NCBI RefSeq assembly: GCF_049537125.1
Contig: NZ_JBMVQY010000001.1
Coordinates: 558,001 to 622,000, forward strand
Source: Limisphaera sp026417315
GTDB taxonomy: Bacteria > Verrucomicrobiota > Verrucomicrobiia > Limisphaerales > Limisphaeraceae
Reading direction: 5' to 3'
Length of the DNA: 64,000 nt
Part shown: one piece after another, positions 8,923 through 17,862 of the stretch
Position numbering within the stretch: the stretch's first letter is position 1
Layout: every line of letters starts with the position of its first letter
Translations under genes and position numbers: made by a program
Notes under the pieces: generated by a model
What the model saw: only the letters and a program-made list of their open reading frames with translations
The model's database searches: none
What the model was told of the DNA's origin: nothing

Positions 8923-9116
8923 GCGAAGGCCATTGCCCCGTGCGGGTTCGCAGGCGGGGCCCGGACCGCCGCCCGGGAGGCTTCCACCGGTCAGAAGCGC
9001 CGTTGCAGGGCGCGGCCGTTGCGGGCATGGTCAAAAGCGGCCGGCACCCGCGAGCGGACCCCGGGGAGCCCTGAGGCCCACAGGGCTGACGTGGATTCGA
9101 CCGGCCATGCAAGCCT

Positions 9117-10124
9117 ATGCCAGTGGAGTTCAAAGATTACTACGCCATCCTCGGCGTCCCGCGGGACGCCTCGGAGGAGGAAATCAAGAAGGCCTTCCGG
9201 AAGCTGGCCCGTCAGTACCACCCGGACGTGGCAAAGGACAAAAAGGCCGCAGAAGAGAAGTTCAAGGAGATCAACGAGGCCTATGAGGTCCTGAGCGACC
9301 CGGAGAAACGCCGCAAATACGATGCCCTGGGGGCGCACTGGCGGGAAGGGGAAGCCTTCACGCCCCCGCCCGGGTGGGAGCGACGCGCCTGGACCAGTCC
9401 GGATGGGACGCAACACTTCGAGTTTCATTTTGGCGGGACCGGGTTCAGCGATTTCTTCGAGCGATTCTTCGGCGGCGGACGATTCCGGGATTTCGAACCC
9501 TTTGTTGCGGAAGAACCGGGCCCGGGGCCCGATTTCACGGACCGCACTTTTGCCCGACGCGGGGCCGATGTGGAGGGCGACATCCTCGTCACCCTGGAGG
9601 AGGTGTTTCATGGATCAGTCCGGACGGTCTCGCTGCAAAAGGTGAATCCACGGACCGGGCAGACAGAGACGCACACGTTCAAGGTGCGGATCCCGCCCGG
9701 GGTCCAAGAAGGCCAAATGATCCGTGTTCCGGGCAAAGGGGCAGAGGGCTGGGGCGGCGGTCCGCCCGGAGACCTTTATCTGCGTGTGCGCCTGGCGGCC
9801 CATCCGGATTTCCGCGTCCGGGGGTCCGATTTGTACTACGATCTGCCCCTGGCACCGTGGGAGGCCGTGCTGGGATGCACGGTGACCATCCCCCTGCCCG
9901 ACGGCCCGGTGACCATCCGCGTTCCACCCGGGACCGGCTCCGGACGCCAGTTGCGCGTACGCGGTCGCGGCCTGCCTCGCGGCGGTTCCGGCCAACGAGG
10001 AGATTTGTATGTGGTGGCCACGGTGCAGGTTCCGGAGCCCGGAGACTTGACCCCGGAAGAACGGGACTTGTGGGAACGGCTCCGCCAGGTCTCGCGCTTC
10101 CAACCCAGACCGACGGGTGAGTGA
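9117..10124 (+). CDS. cbpA: DnaJ-family co-chaperone, CbpA type (no zinc finger)
   Basis: A 335-residue J-domain protein. Residues 5-70 form the J domain with the HPD triad in QYHPDVAKDKKAAEEKF. A Gly/Phe-rich stretch (FHFGGTGFSDFFERFFGGG) follows. The C-terminal half is the two-lobed peptide-binding domain (DGPVTIRVPPGTGSGRQLRV). The CxxCxGxG zinc repeats of DnaJ are absent, so this is the class B/CbpA type that stimulates DnaK ATPase on misfolded clients. A CbpM-like protein encoded 2.5 kb downstream in the same direction supports the CbpA label. It is separated from the hibernation/sigma fusion by 194 bp in which I see no clear promoter. Confidence 0.9.
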   Translation: MPVEFKDYYAILGVPRDASEEEIKKAFRKLARQYHPDVAKDKKAAEEKFKEINEAYEVLSDPEKRRKYDALGAHWREGEAFTPPPGWERRAWTSPDGTQHFEFHFGGTGFSDFFERFFGGGRFRDFEPFVAEEPGPGPDFTDRTFARRGADVEGDILVTLEEVFHGSVRTVSLQKVNPRTGQTETHTFKVRIPPGVQEGQMIRVPGKGAEGWGGGPPGDLYLRVRLAAHPDFRVRGSDLYYDLPLAPWEAVLGCTVTIPLPDGPVTIRVPPGTGSGRQLRVRGRGLPRGGSGQRGDLYVVATVQVPEPGDLTPEERDLWERLRQVSRFQPRPTGE

Positions 10125-10304
10125 CGGAGCATGCATCTGACCCTGCATTCAAGGCGCCGAACCAGGGGCGAAAGGTTTCGCCCCGGCACTCGCAGGTGCA
10201 TTTCGATCCCGAGCACGCGACGCATGCGCCCTCCGGCCACAGGTCTGGAACTCGCCGCGAGGTCACGCGTCGCCGACCTGCTCTGGAACAACGTCTGACC
10301 GCCC

Positions 10305-11804
10305 ATGCGCGGGTTTCCAGCCCCAACCTGCCCACTCGCGGAGCCGCTGGTCGCCGCGATTCTGGAGACGTCCTGGGCCCTTTGGTCGGCGTTGGGCAGT
10401 ACGGTGGCGCTGGCGGCGGCCGTCTGGGCTTCCGGCCACGCCGTCATCTACAAACGCGACCCTCGTTCCGCCGCGTTGTGGGTCATTGTGATCTGGTTGA
10501 TGCCGGCGGTGGGGCCGCTGCTGTACGTGTTGCTCGGGATCAACCGGGTCCGTCGCCGCGCCAGCGCGTTGCGCGAGCACCGGCTGGGTTCGAGCGCCGG
10601 CACGTCGGCCGAAGCTCCTGGTCCCTGCGTTCCGACAGAGGTTCGCCTGCCGGAGTCGTTGGAAGGTCTGGCGGCCCTGGTGGGCCGCGTCACTGCGCTG
10701 CCGCTGGTCCCCTGCAACCGGATCGAGCCTTTGGTGAATGGCGAGGAGGCTTTTCCCGCCATGTTGCAGGCGATCCGAGAGGCGCGCCGCTCGATCGCCA
10801 TGGCCAGTTACATTTTCGACGGGCACGGAATCGGGGGGCAGTTCGTGCAAGCGCTGGCGGAGGCCGTTGGGCGGGGCGTGACGGTACGCGTGCTGATCGA
10901 TGATGTGTACGTGCGGTTTTCCCGCGGGTCGGCGTTCCGACCGCTTCAGCGAGCAGGGGTGCCCGTGGCCGTGTTCAATCCCCCGCTCGTCCCCGCGCGC
11001 CTCCAGGCCGCGCACCTGCGGAATCATCGAAAACTCCTGTTGGTGGACGGGCGCCTGGCGTTCACGGGGGGGCTGAATGTTCACGCGCCGTACTGGTGTC
11101 CCGAAGCCCCGGAACGGGCCCAACGGGATCTCCATTTTCGACTCGAGGGACCGGTGGTGCAACAACTGACCACCGTGTTTGCGGAAGACTGGCAGTTCAG
11201 CACGGGCGAAACCCTGGCCGGGGAGATTTGGGAATCGGAACCGAAACCAACGGGCACCACCCCCGCGCGCGCGATTGAAGCGGGGCCGGATGAAAGTCTG
11301 GATCGCTTGCGCTGGGTGTTCCTGGGGGCCCTGAATGCAGCCCGCCAGTCCATCCGTGTTTGGACACCATACTTTGTCCCCGACCCCTCCCTGGTGGCAG
11401 CGCTCAGTGCCGCGGCCCTGCGGGGCGTGGAAGTGGACATCCTCCTACCGGCCCGTTTGGATCATCCCTCTGTACAGTGGGCGTGCATGGCCCAGATCTG
11501 GCAGGTGCTGGAACATGGATGCCGCGTCTGGCTTCGCCCGCCTCCCTTCGATCACTCCAAGCTGCTGGTGGTGGACGAGCACTGGACGACCTTTGGTTCG
11601 GCCAACTGGGACGCCCGAAGTTTGCGGTTGAATTTTGAACTGAACGTGGAGTGTTATGATGCGCGGTTGGGAAACCAGCTGGCCCGGCTCTTTGACCAGG
11701 TCCGTGCCACGGCTCGACCGCTTACCAAGGCCGAGGTGGACAGCCGTTCGCTGCCGGTAAAGCTCCGCGACGGCGTGGCCCGCCTCTTTGCCCCGTACCT
11801 GTGA
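10305..11804 (+). CDS. cls: Cardiolipin synthase (phospholipase D superfamily)
   Basis: A 499-residue membrane enzyme joining two phosphatidylglycerols into cardiolipin. Two N-terminal membrane helices (around residues 20-75) precede two HKD motifs: HRKLLLVDGRLAFTGGLN and HSKLLVVDEHWTTFGSANWD. Spacing and length match bacterial Cls. The ATG at 10305 is taken because it precedes the first membrane helix at normal distance; no strong ribosome-binding site is visible. The stop is only 7 nt from the rhomboid start, with GAGGAA between, so the two are probably co-translated. Confidence 0.9.
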   Translation: MRGFPAPTCPLAEPLVAAILETSWALWSALGSTVALAAAVWASGHAVIYKRDPRSAALWVIVIWLMPAVGPLLYVLLGINRVRRRASALREHRLGSSAGTSAEAPGPCVPTEVRLPESLEGLAALVGRVTALPLVPCNRIEPLVNGEEAFPAMLQAIREARRSIAMASYIFDGHGIGGQFVQALAEAVGRGVTVRVLIDDVYVRFSRGSAFRPLQRAGVPVAVFNPPLVPARLQAAHLRNHRKLLLVDGRLAFTGGLNVHAPYWCPEAPERAQRDLHFRLEGPVVQQLTTVFAEDWQFSTGETLAGEIWESEPKPTGTTPARAIEAGPDESLDRLRWVFLGALNAARQSIRVWTPYFVPDPSLVAALSAAALRGVEVDILLPARLDHPSVQWACMAQIWQVLEHGCRVWLRPPPFDHSKLLVVDEHWTTFGSANWDARSLRLNFELNVECYDARLGNQLARLFDQVRATARPLTKAEVDSRSLPVKLRDGVARLFAPYL

Positions 11805-11811
11805 GGAACCG

Positions 11812-12525
11812 ATGCTTCCGCTGCGCGACAACATCCCCAGCCGACGATACCCCATCGTGACCTGGCTCCTCATCCTGGTGAACCTGGTTGCCTTTGTCTG
11901 GGAACTCAGCCTGGGCCCGGCCCTGGGCGATGCGTTCCTGGTGTATGGCATCGTCCCGGTCCGCTACACCGTGCCGGAAGTGGCACGGCTGTTTACGTGG
12001 CCCGAACAGTTGATGCCTTTCCTCACCTCGATGTTCCTGCATGGGGGGTGGACGCACCTGCTCGGCAACCTGTGGACCCTGTGGGTGTTCGGCGATAACG
12101 TGGAGGACCGGCTGGGGCATTGGCGTTATTTGTGGTTCTATCTGGCCGGTGGGGTGGCTGCGGCACTGTTGCACATTCACACCAACGCACTGTCCACGGT
12201 TCCCACCATCGGCGCCAGCGGCGCCATTGCGGCCGTCATGGGGGCCTATTTTCGGCTTTATCCCCACGCCAGGGTGGAAATGGTGATCCCGCCCTTCTTC
12301 CTCGGGCCGTATTTCGTGGTGCCGGCCGTGGTGTTCCTGGGTTGGTGGTTCATCTTGCAATTCTTCAACGGCACGCTCAGTTTGCTGTCCAATCCAGAGG
12401 CCGCCGGGGGTATTGCCTGGTGGGCCCACATTGGCGGTTTTGTGTTTGGCGCGCTGCTGTGCAGCGTGATCAAGGTCAAGCGATTCTATCGCAGACATTA
12501 CGAAGATGAGGACATGCCCTGGTAA
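11812..12525 (+). CDS. Rhomboid family intramembrane serine protease
   Basis: A 237-residue polytopic membrane protein. The catalytic Ser sits in GASGAIAAVMGAYFRLYPHA, the catalytic His in the late helix AWWAHIGGFVFGALL, and HGGWTHLLGNLWTLWVFG supplies the conserved L1/TM2 His-Asn region. Six membrane helices can be counted. Rhomboids cleave single-pass membrane proteins within the bilayer. The ATG at 11812 is preceded by GAGGAA and lies 7 nt after cls. Together with the site-2 protease this makes two intramembrane proteases in 6 kb. Confidence 0.92.
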   Translation: MLPLRDNIPSRRYPIVTWLLILVNLVAFVWELSLGPALGDAFLVYGIVPVRYTVPEVARLFTWPEQLMPFLTSMFLHGGWTHLLGNLWTLWVFGDNVEDRLGHWRYLWFYLAGGVAAALLHIHTNALSTVPTIGASGAIAAVMGAYFRLYPHARVEMVIPPFFLGPYFVVPAVVFLGWWFILQFFNGTLSLLSNPEAAGGIAWWAHIGGFVFGALLCSVIKVKRFYRRHYEDEDMPW

Positions 12526-12603
12526 TCCGGACGGGCCCGGTACGGTCCCACGGAGGTTCCGATCCGGACGCGGGGCGCCTTGCGGCAGACCCGAGAGAGA
12601 ACC

Positions 12604-12936
12604 ATGAACTTCCAGCCGCGAGCCACCGAACCCCTGGCTGTGGAGGTTTACCAGCCGGATCCTGACCTGCTCTACTCGATCGAGATGGCGGAGAAGTTGA
12701 CGCAAATCCCGCGTCGACGGATCGCGCTCTATTACCGCCACGGGCTGGTCGCCCCTGTCCATGATCCCGCCCTGGGAGGCTGGTTCTTCAACGACGAGGC
12801 TCTGCACATGTTACGGCGCGTGGATTATCTCTTCCATGTGTGCGGGATGAATCCGCGCGCCATCCGCCTCCTCCTTCACCTGATGGAGGAGGTCGAGGAG
12901 CTACGGCGGGAACTGCGCTTCTGGCGGGGATTCTGA
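12604..12936 (+). CDS. cbpM: MerR-like helix-turn-helix protein, CbpM-type chaperone modulator
   Basis: A 110-residue protein with a central MerR/CbpM-like winged helix: YSIEMAEKLTQIPRRRIALY, then YRHGLVAP, then FNDEALHMLRRVDYLF, followed by a C-terminal helix pair (MNPRAIRLLLHLMEEVEELR). CbpM proteins bind the J domain of CbpA and inhibit it; here a cbpA-like gene sits upstream in the same direction. A HspR-like transcription factor role is the alternative. ATG 12604 begins the natural sequence; an upstream in-frame start adds eight unconvincing residues. Confidence 0.65.
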   Translation: MNFQPRATEPLAVEVYQPDPDLLYSIEMAEKLTQIPRRRIALYYRHGLVAPVHDPALGGWFFNDEALHMLRRVDYLFHVCGMNPRAIRLLLHLMEEVEELRRELRFWRGF

Positions 12937-13117
12937 ATTCGCAAAGGTCGGATGCGTTGCGCCCCCTGCCGGCGTCGGGTCCCCGGGGAGGCCCGGGCTG
13001 GCTTTGAGCTGTGAGAGCCGTGTCCGGACCGGCGTTACCCGCGGAAGGCCGGGTGCGTGCGAGGAAACGTGGAGGGTTCGAGGAGCGGTCTCGCGGGGCT
13101 TGACCGCCCCCGCAGGC

Positions 13118-13798
13118 TCACGGCTCCGCGACCACGGGTCGCAGGATCAGCCGATCCCCCACCACCTCGATGGCTGCCAGTTGTCGAAGAAACTCCAGCA
13201 TCTCCGGCTGACGATCCACGTCCCGGAGCAGGTTTTCCCTCTGAAGGCGGCGCAACAGCCAGTTCGGGATGGGCCGGCCGTTCGCCTCCATTTCGGCCAC
13301 GGTCACGGTCAGCCAGCCGTCGGTAAGATCCAGCTGCAGCCGGGCACGGCCGTTCAAATGCCGATGGGCAAGTTCCCGCTTGCCACTCTGAGCGAGGGGA
13401 AAGGTGAACCGACCGAACACGCTGCCATTGGTCAATTCGATCCGGAGCCGGTCTCCGACCTGCGGATCCGCAGCGAGCAGGAGGTTGATTTCGTCCGCAG
13501 TGATCTCGAAAGGCGGGGTGGGAACGCCCTGCCGGACGTTTTCAAAAAAGAGCGACCACCGCACCACCAGGGCGGTCCGGTCCATTTCCGTCCCGCGCAC
13601 TGCGGGCAGCGGCTCCGGCGTGGGGGTGGTGTACGTCTGCACCAACGAACGCCAGTACAAAAACAGAGCCGTCACTGCCGCGAGCCCGAGTCCTGCCAAT
13701 GCGACAAGAGCCAGGCCGGCGTACCAAAGCCAGGTCCGACGCCGTCGGCGAACCTGTGTGTCCATGCCCCTCGGATGCGCTGCGGATTGGTTTTCCAT
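13118..13798 (-). CDS. Membrane-anchored protein of unknown function
   Basis: 226 residues, or 215 if ATG 13765 is used. A basic cytoplasmic tip (RRRRRTWLW) precedes one membrane helix (YAGLALVALAGLGLAAVTAL), then an extracytoplasmic domain of about 165 residues. That domain has strand-rich sequence with EITADEINLLLAADPQVGDR and later GWLTVTVAEMEANGRPIPNW. No family is recognised. The pattern of a one-helix anchor plus a small soluble domain with 'ADEIN' and 'R.LQRENLL' segments recurs in PVC bacteria but without an assigned role. The plus-strand frame across it is much longer but Arg/Pro/Ser-rich and is rejected. Confidence 0.65.
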   Translation of the reverse strand: MENQSAAHPRGMDTQVRRRRRTWLWYAGLALVALAGLGLAAVTALFLYWRSLVQTYTTPTPEPLPAVRGTEMDRTALVVRWSLFFENVRQGVPTPPFEITADEINLLLAADPQVGDRLRIELTNGSVFGRFTFPLAQSGKRELAHRHLNGRARLQLDLTDGWLTVTVAEMEANGRPIPNWLLRRLQRENLLRDVDRQPEMLEFLRQLAAIEVVGDRLILRPVVAEP

Positions 13799-14490
13799 GA
13801 TCGTGCCCTCGGTGATGCTTTGCCGTTCGGGTTCCCCTGTGGGGATCGCCCCGGCACCCCGCTCGACGCGTCAGCGCTCTCCACATCGGCAGCGTCGCCC
13901 GAACGAATTTCGCGATGGGCGGCAGAATCCTCGTGTGCTCACGCCGGCCGGCCAAATGCTCGCCTCATCCACGCCCAACCTGCGGAAAGCTGGGACGTGC
14001 ATCCGGTTCCGTCAAGTCCACGGGCGTGCAAATCGAAAGAATCGATCGTCCCGGGTGTTGCTCCGGCTCCTCTCGAACGCAGTTTCCGCAAACTAGGAGG
14101 TCGAACGAGTTCTGCCAATGGGCTGGCAAATCGGACGGTTTCGACCCGCGCGGCCGGCGGAAGTCACGTGCCATCCCCCGCCTCGTATCCGTGCGGATGC
14201 GCCGATTGGCCGTACGCAAGCAACACACAGGGTGGACCGGTTCCAAATGGGTCGCCCCGGCCACAAACGGCGGGTTTCAGATCTGCATTACCGGCGGACG
14301 CCCCGACCCGGTTCGCCCGATCCCGGTTCCCCGCCGGTGACGGGGAAACCAAGAGACTCCGTTCCCCGGCACATCGGCATGTGCCCGGGTCGGCACAACG
14401 CCGCCCACCGATCGTCTCCGCCCTGCCCGGAGTGCGTGCCCGTGCGGTTTCGCGCAAGAATGGCCCGGTCCGGGGGTGCCGGCGCGGACT
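13799..14490. other. Intergenic span without recognised gene
   Basis: About 690 bp between the unknown membrane protein and the end of sufB. Open frames here are short and compositionally shadow-like. No terminator for sufB with a clear U-run was found. Confidence 0.45.
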
Positions 14491-15939
14491 TCACCCCACG
14501 CTGCCTTCGAGACTGACTCCCAGCAGCTTCTGCGCCTCGACGGCAAACTCCATGGGCAACTCTTTGAAGACCTCCTTGCAGAACCCGTTGACGATCATGT
14601 TCACGGCGTCCTGGGTGGAGAGGCCGCGCTGGTTGCAATAGAAGATCTGGTCCTCCCCGATCTTGGAGGTCGTGGCCTCGTGTTCCACCGACGAGGTGGA
14701 GTTGCGCACATCAATGTACGGGAACGTGTGGGCCCCGCACTTGTCGCCGATCAACATCGAGTCGCATTGCGAGAAATTCCGGGCATACGCAGCGGATTTG
14801 CGAATCTCCACCAGCCCGCGATAGACGTTTTGTCCACGTCCGGCCGAAATGCCCTTCGAAACGATGGTGCTGCGGGTGTTGCGACCGATGTGGATCATTT
14901 TGGTGCCGGTGTCGGCCTGCTGGCGCCCGTTGACCACGGCGACCGAGTAGAACTCACCGATGGAGTTCTCGCCCAGGAGCACGCAGCTGGGGTACTTCCA
15001 GGTGATGGCCGAGCCGGTTTCCACCTGTGTCCAGGAGATCTTCGAATTCCGACCTTTGCAAAGGCCCCGTTTGGTCACGAAGTTGAAGATGCCGCCGCGG
15101 CCTTCTTCGTCACCGGGATACCAGTTCTGCACGGTCGAATATTTGATCTCCGCATTGTCCAGAGCAATCAGTTCCACGACCGCCGCGTGGAGCTGGTTTT
15201 CATCGCGCATCGGCGCCGTGCAGCCTTCCAGGTAACTCACATAAGCGCCTTCATCCGCGATGATGAGGGTGCGCTCGAACTGGCCGGACTTGGCCGCATT
15301 GATCCGGAAGTAGGTGGACAACTCCATGGGGCACCGCACGCCCTTGGGCACGTACACAAACGAACCGTCGCTGAAGACGGCGGAGTTGAGCGCGGCATAA
15401 AAGTTGTCCGTATAGGGGACCACGCTGCCGAGGTATTTCCGCACCAGGTCCGGGTGTTCCCGCACGGCCTCGCTCATGGAGCAGAAGATGATGCCCTTCT
15501 CGGCCAACTGCCGCTGGAAGGTGGTGCCCACGGAGACGCTGTCGAACACCGCGTCCACGGCCACCCCGGCCAGCCGTTCCCGTTCCCGCAACGGGATGCC
15601 AAGCTTCTCGTAGGTCTCGAGCAGTTTGGGATCCACCTCCTCGAGGCTCTTGGGGCCGTCGGCCCGGCTCTTGGGGGCCACGTAATAGACAATCTCCTGA
15701 AAATTGATCGGCGGGTATTTGACGAACTGCCAGTTGGGCGGCGCCATCGTCAGCCAGTGCCGATAGGCTTTCAGGCGCCACTCGGTCAGCCATTCGGGCT
15801 CCCGCTTCTTGGCCGAGATGAACCGAATGATGTCCTCGTTCAAGCCGGGCGGGGCCGACTCGGTCTCGATGTCGGTGTAAAAGCCGTACTTGTACTCTTT
15901 TTTGACCAGACTTTCGATGGTCTCAACCGCCGTGCTCAT
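14491..15939 (-). CDS. sufB: Fe-S cluster assembly scaffold SufB
   Basis: A 482-residue scaffold protein that builds [Fe-S] clusters together with the ATPase SufC and usually SufD. Conserved blocks are present from start to end, such as EYKYGFYTDIETESAPPGLN, VYVPKGVRCPMELSTYFRIN, the cluster-region Cys in YLEGCTAPMRDENQLHAAVV, and HEATTSKIGEDQIFYCNQRG. The start at 15939 is chosen because AGGAGAGG lies 8-15 nt upstream and conserved sequence begins there; the longer frame crosses the promoter. SufC, SufD and SufS are not adjacent, which is unusual because suf genes normally form one operon. A good promoter and a highly folded leader precede it. Confidence 0.97.
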   Translation of the reverse strand: MSTAVETIESLVKKEYKYGFYTDIETESAPPGLNEDIIRFISAKKREPEWLTEWRLKAYRHWLTMAPPNWQFVKYPPINFQEIVYYVAPKSRADGPKSLEEVDPKLLETYEKLGIPLRERERLAGVAVDAVFDSVSVGTTFQRQLAEKGIIFCSMSEAVREHPDLVRKYLGSVVPYTDNFYAALNSAVFSDGSFVYVPKGVRCPMELSTYFRINAAKSGQFERTLIIADEGAYVSYLEGCTAPMRDENQLHAAVVELIALDNAEIKYSTVQNWYPGDEEGRGGIFNFVTKRGLCKGRNSKISWTQVETGSAITWKYPSCVLLGENSIGEFYSVAVVNGRQQADTGTKMIHIGRNTRSTIVSKGISAGRGQNVYRGLVEIRKSAAYARNFSQCDSMLIGDKCGAHTFPYIDVRNSTSSVEHEATTSKIGEDQIFYCNQRGLSTQDAVNMIVNGFCKEVFKELPMEFAVEAQKLLGVSLEGSVG

Positions 15940-15953
15940 GCGTTGCCTCTCCT

Positions 15954-16017
15954 GCGAGTCGGAGAGGGCAGGACGAGACGGGGACTGGCCCCTCTTGACG
16001 TCCTGCCGGCGACTCGC
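15954..16017 (-). promoter_or_regulatory. Long structured 5' leader of sufB
   Basis: On the minus strand GCGAGTCG (16017-16010) pairs with CGACTCGC (15961-15954), and GGCAGGACG (16007-15999) pairs with CGTCCTGCC (15975-15967). The two helices are separated by a small internal loop (CC against CTCTC). The apical loop can add a GGGG/CCCC helix. The structure fills the 5' UTR from about +2 to the base just before the AGGAGAGG ribosome-binding site. No known riboswitch family was recognised. Confidence 0.7.
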
Positions 16018-16025
16018 GCAAGCAC

Positions 16026-16053
16026 AAATTAGTGCACGAAAACTCCCTGTCAA
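16026..16053 (-). promoter_or_regulatory. sufB promoter
   Basis: Minus-strand TTGACA (16053-16048), a 16-bp spacer, then TAATTT (16031-16026) in an AT-rich patch. Predicted transcription start near 16019, which places the folded leader at the very 5' end of the mRNA. Confidence 0.75.
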
Positions 16054-16214
16054 CGTGCCCTCAGCAGACCTCCGCCAACCGGGTGCCGCTCCTGTCTACG
16101 GCTCGCTGCGGCCCACCGGGGCCGGAATCGCGGCCCGGGGCCCGGCGCCGCGCCTCCGGCGCACGCGTGGATTTCAGACTGGCGCAAACGGCCGGGATCG
16201 CCTTTTCTGGCGTC

Positions 16215-17063
16215 ATGAACACCGCCAACGGCTTCAGGATGGGATTGATCGGGGCCGGCCTTTTGCTGTTGCCGGCGGTATGGGCGCAAACCAATGCAGA
16301 TGCGGCCGCGGAACTGCGACGCGGCCGACATTTCATTCCCACCCCCGTGTATTCGGAGGAGGACGACGCCCGGATCCTGCGCTTGTTCGACGGCCTGCGC
16401 GTGGCTGACGTCTGTGACGGCATGGACAAGGCGGGCTTGCACAACCTCGGGCTGATGGATCCGGAGATTCGTCCGCTGTGGAAGGACACGCGCACGTTCC
16501 GGCACCGGATCGTGGGCATAGCGGTCACGGCCCGGTATGTGCCCACGCAGGAACCACCGGCCGGACGTCGGGAAACCGCGGATTTCGATCGGTGGGTGGC
16601 GACGTGGTATCGGGACCGGAGCAGCGAGCCGTTTGTGCCGCTGCTGCGCCCGGGAACGGTGCTGGTCATCGAGGAGCACGGCCATGACACCGGCTCGATC
16701 GGCTCCAACAACATCCTGACCTGGAAACAGCGCGGCTGTGTGGGCGTGGTCAGCAGCGCCACGGCCCGCGACACGGATGAGATCGAGGCTCAGGGAATCC
16801 CCCTGTACTTCAAGCGGCCGGGCCGCGGCATCCGGCCGGGGCGCAACGAGATCGAGTCTGTGAATGCGCCCATTGTCTGCGGGGGTGTGCTGGTCAGGCC
16901 CGGGGACGTCATCGTCGCAGACGGGGATGGTGTGATCGTGGTCCCGCGGGCCCGCGCGGAAGAGGTGGCTGCCTACGCACGGGCCACATTGGAACAGGAC
17001 AAGTCGGCCCGGCGGCGCCTGTACGAGGCGCTGGGTCTGCCGAAAGATCGTTCCGTGGAGTGA
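16215..17063 (+). CDS. Exported RraA-like (dimethylmenaquinone methyltransferase/aldolase superfamily) protein
   Basis: A 282-residue protein with a signal peptide (GFRMGLIGAGLLLLPAVWA, cleavage near AQT). The mature part has the RraA fold pattern: LRVADVCDGMDKAG at the start, a central GTVLVIEEHGHDTGSIGSNN, GCVGVVSSATARDTDEIEAQ with the R-D pair that in 4-hydroxy-4-methyl-2-oxoglutarate aldolases binds metal/pyruvate, and VRPGDVIVADGDGVIVVPRA. Cytoplasmic relatives regulate RNase E or act as oxaloacetate decarboxylase/HMG aldolase. Export is unusual; secreted members occur in Planctomycetes and Verrucomicrobiota with no assigned substrate. Start 16215 is fixed by the signal peptide. The next gene starts 7 nt after its stop. 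Confidence 0.75.
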   Translation: MNTANGFRMGLIGAGLLLLPAVWAQTNADAAAELRRGRHFIPTPVYSEEDDARILRLFDGLRVADVCDGMDKAGLHNLGLMDPEIRPLWKDTRTFRHRIVGIAVTARYVPTQEPPAGRRETADFDRWVATWYRDRSSEPFVPLLRPGTVLVIEEHGHDTGSIGSNNILTWKQRGCVGVVSSATARDTDEIEAQGIPLYFKRPGRGIRPGRNEIESVNAPIVCGGVLVRPGDVIVADGDGVIVVPRARAEEVAAYARATLEQDKSARRRLYEALGLPKDRSVE

Positions 17064-17070
17064 TGCGGCC

Positions 17071-17862
17071 GTGGGCCCGTCGGCAGGAAAACCCGATCGT
17101 TCCAAGGACGCCCCGCCAGGCACCCGTGCTCGCGGAGGCACGGCCCTCCCGGGGGCAGGCACCTCGTCATTGCCGCGCAGTGCACCGTCGGAGTCCAGCC
17201 TTACGAGTCCGCGAGCACGGCTCCGTCCGTTGCCGGCCGCCGCCATCGCCGCCACGGGCGGGTTTGCGATTCTGGTGCTGGAGATCGTGGGCGCCCGGTA
17301 CTTGGCCAAGGATTTTGGCAGCTCGTTCTATGTGTGGGTGAGTCAGATCGGCGTGGTGATGATTGCGCTGGCGGCGGGCTACTACGTCGGCGGGGCCCTG
17401 GCGGACCGCTGGCAGCAGCTGCGACGGTTGGCCTGGCTGTTGTGGCCCACCGGCCTGTTTACCATCGCCATCCCGTGGCTGGCCCCACCGGTGCTGGACT
17501 GGATTGTCAACCGGCATCCCGCCGATGAGCCCATTCCCCCTCTCTGGCAGAAACTGGATCCTGCCCTCGGAAGCGGGGTGATCTTTTTCTTCCCCTGCTT
17601 CATCCTGGCGATGTTGTCGCCGTATTTGATCCGACTGACCAGTCAGCAACTCAGCCATGTGGGCCGCGTCAGTGGGTTGATCATCGCCGCCAGCACGGTG
17701 GGCAGCATTGCAGGGGTTTTTGTGGCCGGGTACGTTCTGGTGGACCATTTGGGACTGTCGGCGATTTTTCGGTGGACCGGCGGTTTGATCCTGCTGCTGG
17801 GCGGGGTCTGTTGGTGGGCCGAGCCGGGAGCGAAGACAGTTCCCCCAGAGACATCTTCATGA
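17071..17862 (+). CDS. Membrane half of a split MFS/spermidine-synthase-type protein
   Basis: 263 residues with about six membrane helices between residue 55 and the C-terminus (AAAIAATGGFAILVLEIVGA, VWVSQIGVVMIALAAGYYVG, SGVIFFFPCFILAMLSPYLI, VSGLIIAASTVGSIAGVFVA, FRWTGGLILLLGGVCWW). The pattern LEIVGARYLAKDFGSSFYVW is typical of the membrane part of 'fused MFS/spermidine synthase' proteins. The first 50 residues are low-complexity, so the GTG at 17071 may be too early. Its stop overlaps the next start as ATGA (17859-17862), so both halves are translationally coupled. The transported or modified molecule is unknown. Confidence 0.75.
   Translation: MGPSAGKPDRSKDAPPGTRARGGTALPGAGTSSLPRSAPSESSLTSPRARLRPLPAAAIAATGGFAILVLEIVGARYLAKDFGSSFYVWVSQIGVVMIALAAGYYVGGALADRWQQLRRLAWLLWPTGLFTIAIPWLAPPVLDWIVNRHPADEPIPPLWQKLDPALGSGVIFFFPCFILAMLSPYLIRLTSQQLSHVGRVSGLIIAASTVGSIAGVFVAGYVLVDHLGLSAIFRWTGGLILLLGGVCWWAEPGAKTVPPETSS

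Noticed and set aside
13004..14641. A 545-codon plus-strand frame over the unknown membrane protein and sufB end
   Set aside because: Arg/Ser/Pro-rich with no motif, and it overlaps the 3' end of sufB in antisense.
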